64,000 bases of DNA, taken from Malachius bipustulatus. Its lineage: Eukaryota > Arthropoda > Insecta > Coleoptera > Melyridae. Below the pieces are notes generated by a model. It made no database searches. It was given only the letters and a program-made list of their open reading frames with translations, and was not told the origin of the DNA. A program made the translations under genes and the position numbers. The stretch is taken from NCBI GenBank assembly GCA_910589415.1, contig OU342630.1, forward strand, positions 27,127,867-27,191,866. The letters are read 5' to 3'. This document shows, piece after piece, positions 32,020 to 42,580 of the stretch (positions within the stretch are counted from its first letter, which is position 1; each line of letters begins with the position of its first letter).

Positions 32020-34386
32020 AATTTAGAGAAAAGATTGGACAAAAATGTTGAATTAAAACGCGACTACGTGAATTTCATGACAGAATACGAGAATCTAGGG
32101 CATATGATTGAGATATCCCCGGAGGAACATGATTCAATTTTGAATTATTACTTGCCTCATCACGGGGTGGTGAAGGCGGATAGTACCACTACTAAACTGA
32201 GGGTGGTCTATGACGCGTCCGCGAAAACAAAAACGGGTTTAGCGCTCAATGACGTATTGTTGACCGGACCGACTTTACAACCAGAATTGTTTGAAATTCT
32301 TTTAAATTTTCGCACTCACAACGTAGTTTTTACAGCTGACGTAGAAAAAATGTACAGACAAGTGAAGGTAAAGGATCCAGACAAACACTTACAACGTATT
32401 GTTTGGCGTTCTGAAAATAGTGGTGACTTGAAACATTATGTTTTAAATACAGTCACTTACGGCACCGCACCGGCGTCGTTTCTCGCCATAAGATCTTTGA
32501 ATCAAACGGCAATTGACAATATGAATAAATTTCCACAAGCCAGTAAAACTATTACTAATTCTTTTTATGTGGACGATTTAATTACGGGTGCCGATTCTAT
32601 TAAGGAGGCAATCAAATTAAAAAACGAAATTGTCCAAATTTTGAATGAATACGGTTTTCCTTTGAGAAAATTTTACTCTAATGAACCCGACGTATTAGAA
32701 CATTCTAATAAGGGTGAATTATTACAATATAATATGAATACTACAGACAAAACTTGTAAGACTTTAGGTCTCTTTTGGGATCCTAAAACTGATACTTTAA
32801 CTTACTCTGTCAATTTAGATAGTTACGATACGATAATTACTAAACGACAAAACGTTAAGGTTTCATTACCTCCTATGGTGGTTTATCATGATCAATCCAT
32901 TTTTGACAAGTTTTCAGACTTCGACAAATTAATACGCGTTTTCGCTTACGTTCTTCGATTTTTAAATAATTTAAAAACGACACGAATTAAGAATACTACA
33001 AATTTAGCAATTAGCGAACTAAATGATGCCACGAATGTTCTTTTAAAATTGGTACAGCATTCACATTTTCGTAATGAAATTAGGGATCTTTCCTCAAACA
33101 AACAAGTAGACAAGAACAGTAAACTGTATCAACTTAATGCATTCTTAGACGATAAAGGTTTAATTCGTGTAGGAGGAAGATTAGAATTGTCGAAACTGTC
33201 TACTGATACCAAACACCCAATAATATTGCCACCCAATCACAAGTTTACAAAACTTTTGATTTCACATGAGCACATTAGATTATTTCATGCAGGTACACAA
33301 GCCGTCCTAAATTCTTTGAGGTCCAAATACTGGATAATACATGGTAAAAACTCCATAAAATCAATTTTACATCATTGCATAACTTGTTTTAAAGTTAAAC
33401 CTACTTTTGTGACACCAATGATGGGAGATTTGCCCGGAGCACGAGTCACACCCAACCGTCCGTTCCTTAATGTCGGATGTGATTTTGCTGGACCTCTCTT
33501 AGTAAAGGATGGTAAATTGAGAAATAGGAGGTTAGTAAAAACTTACCTTTGTATTTTTATTTGTTTTACTACTCACACAGTTCACATTGAGCTTGCAAAC
33601 GACCTAAGCACTGAATCTTTTCTAAATGCTTTGAAACGATTTACCTCAAGAAGGGGTATATGCGCAAACATATACACAGACAATGGGAAAAATTTTATTG
33701 GGGCAAATAACGAACTCAAAAACACATTTAAATTAATACAGGAATCTACAAGGTCTGGTAAGATTTCGAATTACTTGATTCAACAGTCAATAAATTGGCA
33801 CTTTATACCACCGATTTCACCTAATTTTGGGGGCCTTTGGGAGGCGGCAGTGAAATCAGCCAAATTTCATTTGGTACGAGTTTTAGGGAATGCACATTTA
33901 ACCTTTGAACATTTATATACAGTTTTATGTCAAATTGAGTCAATCCTAAACTCCAGGCCACTTACTCCACTCTCCAATGATCCAAACGATCTATTACCTC
34001 TTACTCCTAGTCATTTTTTAATTGGCGACGTGTTAACTACTCTACCACAAGTTAACGTTTCCGAAGAACTACCTGGAAAATTGGTCCTGTATGAACGACT
34101 ACAACAATTAGTTCAACACTTTTGGCAACGCTGGTCTGCAGAGTACCTCACCTCACTTCAGGCAAGGAGCAAGTGGCAGGCGAATCACAACAAAAACGTT
34201 CAAGTCGGAGCCTTGGTTCTACTACGAAATGAAAACCTGCCTCCACAACAATGGATTCTAGGAAGAATCACCGAAGTTCATCCGGGAAAGGACGACATCG
34301 TACGTGTAGTTACATTAAAGACGAGAATGGGGATCTTCAAGCGAAGTGTCACCAAGATCAGTGTCCTGCCAATCCACTTGGACTGA
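32020..34386 (+). CDS. nested BEL pol: reverse transcriptase and integrase, RNase H deleted
   Basis: This is in frame with the upstream part after the TAG. Reverse transcriptase: VVYDASAK (near residue 57 counted from 32035), DVEKMYRQV (near 100) and catalytic YVDDLITG (near 178). After DTIITKRQ (about 32838-32850) the text jumps directly to KVSLPPMVVYHD and the integrase zinc region (near 410-460), so the connection and the whole RNase H are missing without loss of frame. The integrase core is complete: GCDFAGP (D), YTDNGKNF (D) and NFGGLWEAAVK (E), followed by WGRI-like C-terminal sequence to TGA. The clean in-frame loss may have arisen by template switching during reverse transcription. 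Confidence 0.93.
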   Translation, partial: NLEKRLDKNVELKRDYVNFMTEYENLGHMIEISPEEHDSILNYYLPHHGVVKADSTTTKLRVVYDASAKTKTGLALNDVLLTGPTLQPELFEILLNFRTHNVVFTADVEKMYRQVKVKDPDKHLQRIVWRSENSGDLKHYVLNTVTYGTAPASFLAIRSLNQTAIDNMNKFPQASKTITNSFYVDDLITGADSIKEAIKLKNEIVQILNEYGFPLRKFYSNEPDVLEHSNKGELLQYNMNTTDKTCKTLGLFWDPKTDTLTYSVNLDSYDTIITKRQNVKVSLPPMVVYHDQSIFDKFSDFDKLIRVFAYVLRFLNNLKTTRIKNTTNLAISELNDATNVLLKLVQHSHFRNEIRDLSSNKQVDKNSKLYQLNAFLDDKGLIRVGGRLELSKLSTDTKHPIILPPNHKFTKLLISHEHIRLFHAGTQAVLNSLRSKYWIIHGKNSIKSILHHCITCFKVKPTFVTPMMGDLPGARVTPNRPFLNVGCDFAGPLLVKDGKLRNRRLVKTYLCIFICFTTHTVHIELANDLSTESFLNALKRFTSRRGICANIYTDNGKNFIGANNELKNTFKLIQESTRSGKISNYLIQQSINWHFIPPISPNFGGLWEAAVKSAKFHLVRVLGNAHLTFEHLYTVLCQIESILNSRPLTPLSNDPNDLLPLTPSHFLIGDVLTTLPQVNVSEELPGKLVLYERLQQLVQHFWQRWSAEYLTSLQARSKWQANHNKNVQVGALVLLRNENLPPQQWILGRITEVHPGKDDIVRVVTLKTRMGIFKRSVTKISVLPIHLD

Positions 34387-34432
34387 CTCAACAATATTGT
34401 TGAAAGATCAACCTTTCAACGGGGGGGAGCTA

Positions 34433-34995
34433 TGTATAAGTTTGGACTTTAGTGACAAGCTGGCAACAACGCCTAGCTATTGTACCACCCAAGCGGGAGT
34501 GAGGGGTGAATCGAGAATTGAGACTCTGGGAAAACAGCACCAGCACCGGGTGCACCGAGACTACCTACTTGTTACTCAAAGAGTAAAGACATGACTTTTA
34601 ACCTTGCACCTGCAAGGGTGTGAAAGACGCGGCCGAGCTTCGAACAATACTTACTACGTAACACGTACCTACATAGGTACCTACTACAGCCGGTGTCGCG
34701 ATTCACATTAATTAATTATTGTTATATGTTTCTGTTACTACTACCATTAATTAGAAGTTATATTGTTGTTTTGTAATCAGTGTGAGAAGTGTAATTTCAG
34801 TTGTATTGTTTCCAATCAGTAAATAATTACTACCTATGCTACAGTTCATTTCATCTTAGGTCCGCCCTAAACTTGGGCATCCTAAAAGCACGTAAATTGC
34901 GGCGTTATCATTTTCTTTTTAAATAAAAGTGGTTTCGCTACAAGGCGGTTCGCTAGCCTGATCGCTATAGTGATCCTTCGAGCTGAATCGCTACA
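34433..34995 (+). repeat. 3' LTR of the nested BEL element
   Basis: It is 563 bp, the same as 28928-29490 by eye. An open frame running across its left edge (34346-34594) is a read-through artefact. Confidence 0.93.
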
Positions 34996-35000
34996 AAGAT

Positions 35001-36684
35001 GAAAGAAATGAAGAAATACCTAGACAAGAACCACCAAGAAATGAAGAATTCCCAAGACAAAGAAGACAAACAAAACTACCAGAAAGATTTAACGATTATG
35101 TGATGAATTTTTCAAAAGAAGATGAACAAGAAGAGAATGAAGCTCTACTTACCTATAACGAAGCTATAAACTCGAAAGACAAAGAAAAGTGGAAGAAAGC
35201 AATAAGAGAAGAGAGAGATTCTTTAATGAAAAATACAACATGGGTCTATATAAATGAAGACCAAGCAAATGGAAAGAAAATACTCACCAACAGATGGGTA
35301 TTTAAAGTGAAAGATAATGGCAAATTCAAGGCGAGACTAGTAGCAAGAGGATGTAATCAAAACAAAAACGACATGGAATATGAAAATATATACAGTCCTG
35401 TAGTAGACACGATTTCTCTTAGATTGCTGTTTGCTATTGCAGCCCATAATGAATGGCATATACAAACCTTGGACGTAAAGACTGCTTTTCTCTACGGAGA
35501 ACTGGAAGAGGAAATTTACATGGCAGTACCTGAAGGGTTTGATCAGCCTGGAAAAGTCTGTCTCCTGAAGAAATCTATATATGGATTGCGCCAAGCTCCA
35601 TGTCAATGGAATAGAAGGTTTACAACTTTTCTTAAAGATCAAAATATGTTACAATTGAAGTCAGATCAATGTATTTTTAAGTCTGTAAATGAAGACATGT
35701 ACTTAGCCATTCATGTTGATGATGGTATAATATTTGGAAAGCATAAAATAAAAATTAAACAACTTCTAGAAAAACTGAAAAATGAATTTGAAATAACAAC
35801 TTATGAAGAACCAAAATCCTATCTGGGAATTGAGATTGAGAAGACCGAAGGTGGAATTTTTATATCTCAAGAAAATTATGCATTGAAAGTATTAAACAAA
35901 TTTAATATGCAAGATGCGAAGCCGATGAAGACTCCAATCACACAAGATATTTACAAAAACGATGATGAAGATTTAGAAAAGAAAAATGATTTCAACTACA
36001 GAGAAGGAATTGGAAGCCTTGGGTTGTATTTGGCATGCAAAACTCGGCCAGATCTGAGCTTTGCCGTGAATTTCGAGAGTAGATCCATGGAAAAACCGAT
36101 GAATCAAGAATGTAAAGCGAACCCTCAGATATTTGAAGGGAACAAATTCATATGGGATTTTTTATGGAAGCTCAAAAACTAACCCAGAAGAAACAATACA
36201 TTTATGTGCTTACTGCGATGCAGATTTTTCAGGTGATAATAATGTCAGAGAAGATGTAGCACAAGAGATTAGAAGAAAAAGCACATCTGGATATGTCATT
36301 ACGCTATTTGGAGCACCAATTTCATGGTCTTCAAGACGACAAAGTATTGTAGCTCAGTCGACAATGGAAGCAGAATTAATTGCCGCCTGTGAGTGCGTTA
36401 AAGAATTGAAATACCTTATAGAATTGCTGAAAGAATTAACCAACCAAGAAGTCAAAGCTACTTTATATATCGACAATCAAAGTACTATCAAGCTCATCAA
36501 GGCAGGAAGACTTAAGAAAAGTCGCCACATTGAAGTGAAATATTTCTTTATAAAAGATGAGTACTACAAGGGACTTTTTGACATGACCTATATACCGTCT
36601 GAAGATAATGTGAGTGATGTGTTTACAAAACCTCTACCTTTTACAAAGTTCGAAAAGTTTGTGAAAGAACTGCTTACCTATTAA
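35001..36684 (+). CDS. copia pol, reverse transcriptase and RNase H, one frameshift
   Basis: It continues the frame of 26579-28927 after the BEL insertion. The acidic/proline linker (RQEPPRNEE) is followed by the RVT_2 domain: WVFKVKDNGKFKARLVARG, QTLDVKTAFLYGEL, SIYGLRQAPCQWN, and the catalytic box as IHVDDGIIFG (about 35708; the usual YVDD is HVDD here). The frame breaks by one base near 36110. The second frame (to TAA 36682-36684) encodes the copia RNase H: LCAYCDADFSGD, KSTSGYVI, ISWSSRRQ, AQSTMEAELIA, YIDNQSTIKL and DVFTKPL. About ten extra residues lie between SGD and RKSTSGY compared with most copia elements. Confidence 0.92.
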
Positions 36685-36721
36685 ATGTGTAAAAATAAAC
36701 TGTCCTGCGTTTACGGGGAAG

Positions 36722-36925
36722 TGTTGAAATAATTTAAGTTGGTAACTAAACTTGTCCAGTTTTAATTTACTGTTAGGTTGGCAATAGGCAACATGTTCTT
36801 CTTTTTATAATAATAATAATGATGAGAATAATAAGAATGAATAGAGAACCACGAGTGTACTTTTATTTAGTAAATAAATATAATTTATAAAATCCAACAA
36901 AGTAAATAAATAAAATATCACGACA
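36722..36925 (+). repeat. copia 3' LTR
   Basis: It is 204 bp, TGTTGAAATAATTTAAG to ATCACGACA. It represents the uninterrupted form of the 5' LTR. The GAAGA duplication follows. Confidence 0.93.
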
Positions 36926-36930
36926 GAAGA

Positions 36931-38285
36931 AACCAATAGATTTGCCAGTCAGTGTAAATATCAAAATTTTACACTAACTAGAATTGAACTGGAAAACTTC
37001 TTTGGAATAATTATAGCAATGGGCCTAGCTTCTCACCCCGCAATACATTTGTATTGGTCTAAAGACAATCTTTTTCATAATTCCTTTGTAAGTTCAGTGA
37101 TGCCCCGTGACAGATTTTTGGCTATAATGAAGTACATCCATTTTTGTGACAACGAAACAGCAGATGTTCAAAACAGACTCTATAAAGTACAACATATTGT
37201 AACAAAGTTGCAGGAATATTTTCGCAAATGTATAATTCCTGGAAGGGACTTGGTCATCGACGAAAGCATGATACCATGGCGAGGACGATTATTGTTCAGA
37301 CAATATATCCCAAATAAGACACATCCTTACGGAATAAAAATTTACAAACTATGTACCCAAGAGGGATACACGTATAATTTTGATGTGTACACTGGAAAAA
37401 ATATTGGTGTCCCAAACATACCACATTCCGAAGGAATTGTACTGAAATTATTAACGTGCCTCTCCGAAAAAGAAGGTTACCATTTATATGCTGATAATTT
37501 TTACTCCAGTATAAGTTTAGCAAAGCAGCTATTTGAACAAAAAATAATTTATTGTGGAACTCTATGTTCAAATAGAAAAGGCATTCCTCCGCAGTTCAAA
37601 ACGAAAATAAAACGGGGTGAAACATTTGGACAGCAAAAAGAAAATATTAAAAGTATCAAATGGTGTGACAAAAGAGAAGTACTGATGATAACTACAAATC
37701 CATTTCACGATTCTTCTACTATTGTAACTGGTAAAAAAATAGAGCTGGCGAGGACGTTAAAAAACCATTGTGTGTTATGGATTACAATCGTACGAAAAAA
37801 GGTGTCGATTTAAGCGATCAAATGACTTCATATCATACCCCACTACGAAAAGGTCTGAAATGGTACAGGAAGCTCATTTTTGAATTACTGTTGGGAACTT
37901 CAATTGTGAATGCATGGATTCTCTATAAGAATACAGGTAGGTAATAAATTTTAATAAAAAAATAATGATGAAAGATAAAGGGCGACGTTTATATTTTTAG
38001 GTGTAAATATTTCCATTACCGATTTTCGAAAACAACTTGTTAAAGGACTGGCAAAGCCCAAAGAAAAAGAAGCACCCAAGAGAAGGACTCATACATTTAT
38101 AAAATTAGAAGAACCAGGACCAAAAAGACGAAGAAAATGCCGCGAATGCTATAAAAAAACTACGAGCAACTATGCCCAGTAGAGAGGCCGATAAAAAAGT
38201 TGCAAGAGTTACAACTTATTGCGATACGTGTGAATACAAGCCAGGCATGTGTTTGCCATGCTTCAATGAGTTCCATAGAATATAA
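36931..38285 (+). pseudogene. piggyBac transposase, main catalytic part
   Basis: It resumes the frame of 25691-26067. The catalytic aspartates sit in DLVIDESMIPWRGR (about 37250), LYADNFYSS (about 37490) and, after a one-base indel in an A-run near 37760, DYNRTKKGVDLSDQM. A short intron is likely at about 37937-38001 (GTAGGT to TTTTTAG): the text before it ends LYKNTG and after it reads VNISITDFRKQL. After a second frameshift in an A-run (about 38152), the C-terminal cysteine-rich domain follows (YCDTCEYKPGMCLPCFNEFH), which in piggyBac binds the element ends. All catalytic residues are present, but the two frameshifts inactivate this copy. Confidence 0.9.
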
Positions 38286-38621
38286 TATTATGTACTTATT
38301 GGCGTGTAATAAAAATTATATTGATTGAACAATTTTTTTTTTCTTTCTATTTCCCTTACTCTGTCACTAGCTACGGTACGGGCCTTTCACGGCCCGTCCT
38401 GCTTTAACCCGTAAATCATTATAATCTAATGTAATGGAAACTATATAGCCTGACTGTGAAATTTGCTTAGTTTTCTCATAGATGGCTCTAAACGTAAGCT
38501 TTGCATACGGCACGTAAAAGGCTCGTATCGTACTGTAAAAACTTCCACCACGAGCCGTTAAAGGCCCGTACAGTATAATAGGACGAGATCTTGAAATTAC
38601 ACTTAGTTGTCAACGTGTTAA

Positions 38622-39087
38622 TCTAGTAGTGCATTCCCTGGCGATAAAGAAATATTTTTTAGATGAAATTAAAGAAGAGCAGTCTAAGGACCCTGTATGT
38701 AAAAAACGGGAAGAATTTGCACTTTCAGATTGGCCCAATAAAAATAAGTTGACAAGTGATTTATTGCCTTACTTTCAATATAGATTTGAAATATCTTTTA
38801 GCGAAGGTCTTCTTCTTAGAGGTTGTAGGATTTTAATTCCATCATCTCTGCAGTTTAGATGTCTAGAATTATTACACCAAGGCCATCAGGGCATAGTTAA
38901 ATGCAGGGCAAAAGCTAATTCATCCGTATGGTGGTTAGGGTTATCTATTCAGGTTGAAAATTTAGTTACGAACTGTCCCACCTGTGTAGAATGCAGAACT
39001 AATCCTAAAGAACCCTTTCATAGGGATGATTTCCCTGATCGTCCTTGGCAGAAGATAGCCTTGAATTTATTTAAATGTGATTCATGA
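38622..39087 (+). pseudogene. gypsy integrase N-terminal part
   Basis: It joins in frame to the RNase H remnant ending at 25358. The text LDEIKEEQSKDPVCKK leads to the H2C2 zinc-binding region (HQGHQGIVKCRAKA, then WWLGL, CPTCVECR; 38870-39000) and to PWQKIALNLF, the beginning of the catalytic core. It stops at TGA 39085-39087. A following GSLKYLNYK-like segment (39090-39120) may be later integrase sequence after a deletion. The catalytic triad is missing. Confidence 0.85.
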
Positions 39088-41079
39088 TTCGGTTCTTTGA
39101 AATATTTAAATTACAAAACAGGAAAAGTTTGAAAGTTCTCAAATTAATAATGATACTCCGATTGAAATAATCAATGAGTCAGATAGTGGGAGAAATATTG
39201 ATAGTCCTATCAATTATTATTATTGGCATGGTCTCGGGGAGTTGGCTTTAACCAGCGGCAATTGTCACATGATATATATAAGTGATGTTATAACGAAGTC
39301 TCTCGTTATAAAGAAAAAATTCTAAATAGTTCATTACCATTCACTTGACATTTTAGTATATCTCGAGCGTTATAGAGATTAGAGAAAATAATAGGGGAAT
39401 GTAAGTAATATCATTTGATAGGGAATAGAATAAGGATAATTTTGAGACCAAACATCATAATTAACAGATGTAAATTATAATTTTAATTGTAAATAGAAAA
39501 TTAGATTCACGAGAACAACACAGCCTAGGTAGGTATGCTTCCGGTGTTGTTTCGAGCGTCATCAAGATTGTGAATAGAGATAGGGACTCAAAAACACTAT
39601 CAGTAAATAGATTATTAGTTAAGGAAAAGATTAAGCCTAAATAGCATAGCAATAAGTATTAGGATCTATTTTTAAATTACAAAGAAGTAATAAATATTTG
39701 GAAGGAAATACACAGTACGCTATTATAATGGGAGTCGTCTGCTTCCGCGGACCGAGCCGAGCCGCGATAGCCGACCGACACGCCCCACCAATGGCAAGGC
39801 CCGCAGTGCGCAATTCTGTCTCGCCTATATAAGTAAATGGAGCGGGATTATTACATTATTATTATTATTACGATTATAGCTCTCAGCTGAAAACAAGCAA
39901 GGTAAGTTCCAGAGCAGGTCTGGCCAACCGTCCGATCCCAGAAAGAGATGTGTTAGTTATTTGCTTACCGCCCTTTTCCCGGCACTTCATAGGTCGGGTA
40001 TCGGTTTCCTTTGTGGTGAGGGTGTTCTAAATAGAGGAAATCGGTGCTCGGGAAGATGGAAGCAAAGGACTCGAGCTGGGCGGGGAAGTAATATAGTAGG
40101 AACGACTGCTTTCCTCAGATACTCTCTTGTCGTTACGTATGTTTCTTTTAGCGGAGTTATGTTCCCTGAGATGGAGGATGCGTGTCGGTGGGAGGGGAGC
40201 CCGACGAGGGTATCCCGTAACTACTTTGAATTAATTTAAAATCTCTAGGAATAATATCAGGCTGCACCCAAGGGGGGAAATTTTATATTAATTAATGATG
40301 AAGCTTGCTTGTTTGGTATCTCGTTTGTTTATTGTTGCTATTAATTGCTATTTTGTTTGCATGGGGAATGCATAGGGAATCGTAATCACCTTTCACCTAA
40401 CTCACCACTCATTTCGCTTGCATGAGCATAGTTAATTATTGTAGGGGCTAGATTTAGCACCAAATTAATAGAATGGACGTAAATAATAATAATAATAATA
40501 ATAATTTTCATTTCACTACCGTTGCATTTCAGTTCTCATCGCGGTAGTTTAGTAGCATGCAGTGTTGCACGATTGTATAATTTTTCTTAACTAATCACAT
40601 GTTTCGTTTATAAATGTACATACTTACTCAGAATGAGAATTAAATTGTTTTCTAATTAAGATTACTGTTTTATCGTTGCCTAATAAATTATAAAGTTCTG
40701 CTACCACCTTTTAAATTAAGCGTTTTCTCCAGAATTAGTTGGAAAGTAATAATTAAAGCCTACTTCCCAACTAAAATTACGAATTAATAAACACATTGAA
40801 TTCCTGGATTGAAATCTTCACTGAGTTATTGCGGGTAAAAGCATAAATGGAGATCCAGCAGATATCTCCTGCGGGGAACTGACCTCGTCACCTGTAGATA
40901 CAGGGAAAATAAAGTTGGCGTCCGAGGGTTATTACGAGTAATACAACACCCTGTATATCGCTAAATAATACGTCACTGGAATTAGTACCGTGACAATGTG
41001 AATAATGCTGCTAATAAAGAATCATCAGTATACTATGTATTATTATTAAATAACAATCAATCTATAATACCCAAAACAA
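39088..41079. other. unclassified repeat-like region, possible LTR remnant
   Basis: There is no supported gene. A G+C-rich block (39730-39830) runs into CGCCTATATAAGTAAATGG, a plausible TATA box, about 35 bp before an ATTATTATT run. About 1.1 kb further on, TTGGCGTCCGAGGG (40916) has the look of a primer site. Together this might be an LTR remnant, but I found no second copy. At 40940-40960 ACAACACCCTGTATA is a typical right end of the ACAGGGTGTT class of inverted-repeat elements. An (AAT)n run lies at 40480-40503. Confidence 0.35.
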
Positions 41080-41081
41080 TA

Positions 41082-41996
41082 CAGTGCTTCCCAAAAGTAA
41101 CGGATAAATTCGATAAAACGGAGAGGGCTGTTTTTTTGAAAAAATAAAAAAACAGGTCGATTTTGCTTTTGAGTTGTTCAACTTTTGACATAATATTGGG
41201 GTATACAGGGTGATGCGCGAAAAAGTGGTGACGTCATCGGCATTTTTTTTAAATGGCAACCCTTATTTTTTATTCCATTTTTTGATACTTCATTTAATTG
41301 CCAGTATGGTAATGTAATCAATTTGTAACCTTAAATAAGGAATTTTCTGAGAAAACAGCTTGTGAGTCGACATTGTGCACTTTTTACTGATGTGAAAATC
41401 GGAACATTAGCGATAAAAATAAAAAAATATCAAATAAAAATGACTGTTTCCATGGTAATTTTATAAGATCTGTCTATTAAATTAATGCCCGTATTCACAA
41501 ACGATAATTTCCTAAATAATTACGTAATCAATTATCCCCATCTCATTCTATTGCAAAAAAAACTGCATATCTCCATCTCACTCATTTAAATAATTACGTA
41601 ATTATTTAGGAAATTATCGTTTGTGAATACGGGCATTAGTCTATTAAATTAAATCTGTTAAATTAAATTAAATTAAATCTATTAAATCTGTCTATTGAAT
41701 TGAATGTCTCCAAATTAAGTTATTTTCACAGAAATTTCGTCGTTTAAGGTTACAAAATGATTACATTACCGTATTGGCAATTGAATGAAGTATCAAAAAA
41801 TGGAATAAAAAATAAGTGTTGCCATTTAAAAAAAATACAGATGACGTCACCACTTTTTCGCGCATCACCCTGTATACCCCAATATTATGTCAAAAGTTGA
41901 ACAACTCAAAAACAAAATCGACCTGTTTTTTTATTTTTTCAAAAAAACAGCCCTCTCCGTTTTATCGAATTTATCCGTTACTTTTGGGAAGCACTG
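41082..41996. mobile_element. 915-bp palindromic MITE, Tc1/mariner-like, containing a second MITE
   Basis: The ends CAGTGCTTCCCAAAAGTAAC and GTTACTTTTGGGAAGCACTG are exact inverse copies, flanked by TA on both sides. Inverted homology extends about 250 bp inward on each side (including TGACGTCA and AATTGCCAGTA/TATTGGCAATT segments), leaving a non-coding loop. The small open frames on both strands near its ends are mirror copies of one another and not genes. Confidence 0.92.
41485..41636. mobile_element. 152-bp MITE inserted in the loop of the palindromic MITE
   Basis: ATGCCCGTATTCACAAACGA is mirrored by TCGTTTGTGAATACGGGCAT, and the inner TTTCCTAAATAATTACGTAAT is also mirrored, giving arms of about 45 bp. 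TA borders both ends. Confidence 0.9.
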
Positions 41997-41998
41997 TA

Positions 41999-42580
41999 TG
42001 TAGATAAACTATAACATCTATGAAGTTGCCAGGTATAAACTGGTAAGCAAACGTTATTAATTTACTCTTACCAGTTATTTAATCGATTTTTTTTAATGAA
42101 AGGTCATTTAATTCCCTATCCAACAGTATTAGGTTGCCTCGGTAAAAGTTTGTCACATCGATGGTAAGGGTGTCACACTACCTAACCACAAATAAACCAT
42201 TAAATTAAAATGAGCATCAAGTAAAATCTTATCGATGTTAGTCAGTCAAGAAGAAGAATTAAAAGTAAAAAGGCAACATGTAATTCCCTAACGTTCCTTT
42301 TCATCAGAGTTATGTTGCGGAATGTGATTGAATTTTTTCATGTGTTTTTATTAATCACTCTGTAACTAAAATAGTTAGCTGCGAATCTTGGCTGGATTGA
42401 TTTCATTCATTCAGAGTCATTCAACAATTATTATAATAAAAAATAATAATAATAATCACGAATAGTAAATGACTGAATGCTAGTTTTCCTAACTTATGTA
42501 ATATTACTTTTACAATAAGTGAGCACCGACAATTATCACAATATAAAGAATCAATTAAACTAGGTATACTCAATAACAAA
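41999..42580 (-). other. downstream region of oxt, probable 3' UTR
   Basis: No coding sequence. On the minus strand an AATAAA (complement of TTTATT at 42347-42352) lies about 230 bases after the oxt stop codon and could be the polyadenylation signal. A (AAT)n run at 42435-42460 lies between. Confidence 0.4.

Larger units (their letters stand above)
28928..34995 (+). mobile_element. BEL/Pao LTR retrotransposon, 6.07 kb, young but deleted
   Basis: LTRs 28928-29490 and 34433-34995 are both 563 bp and appear identical. They start TGTATAAGTTTGG and end GAATCGCTACA. The 5-bp duplication AAGAT is at 28923-28927 and 34996-35000. The polypurine tract ACGGGGGGGAGC precedes the 3' LTR. The coding region has one in-frame stop and an in-frame loss of RNase H. 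It interrupts the copia pol. Confidence 0.95.
26068..36925 (+). mobile_element. copia LTR retrotransposon, interrupted by BEL and Penelope-like insertions
   Basis: LTRs at 26068-26448 (with a 176-bp insertion) and 36722-36925 (204 bp) enclose a copia-order pol (integrase before reverse transcriptase). The target duplication GAAGA is at 26063-26067 and 36926-36930. Removing inserts leaves about 4.6 kb, normal for copia. One frameshift near 36110 separates reverse transcriptase from RNase H. The purine tract ACGGGGAAG abuts the 3' LTR. Confidence 0.94.
25363..38617 (+). mobile_element. piggyBac transposon, interrupted by a copia element
   Basis: TTAA duplications at 25359-25362 and 38618-38621 flank inverted ends CACGTTGACGACGATAC / GTTGTCAACGTG. 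Without the copia insertion the element is about 2.4 kb, the usual piggyBac size. The subterminal regions (25510-25620, 38370-38600) are rich in GTACGGG/CCCGTAC and CACGGCCCGT words that could be transposase-binding repeats. The transposase has frameshifts. Confidence 0.95.
23525..39087 (+). mobile_element. gypsy-type retrotransposon remnant containing nested hAT, piggyBac, copia and BEL insertions
   Basis: Pieces of one gypsy element lie in order: a primer-site-like TGGTGCAGTCAGTGAAGC (about 23584), gag (23684-24489), RNase H (24580-25358) and integrase start (38622-39087). Protease and reverse transcriptase are deleted between gag and RNase H. The frame across the piggyBac insertion is continuous from 25362 to 38622. 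No intact LTR pair was found, so this is the oldest layer of the stack. Confidence 0.8.
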
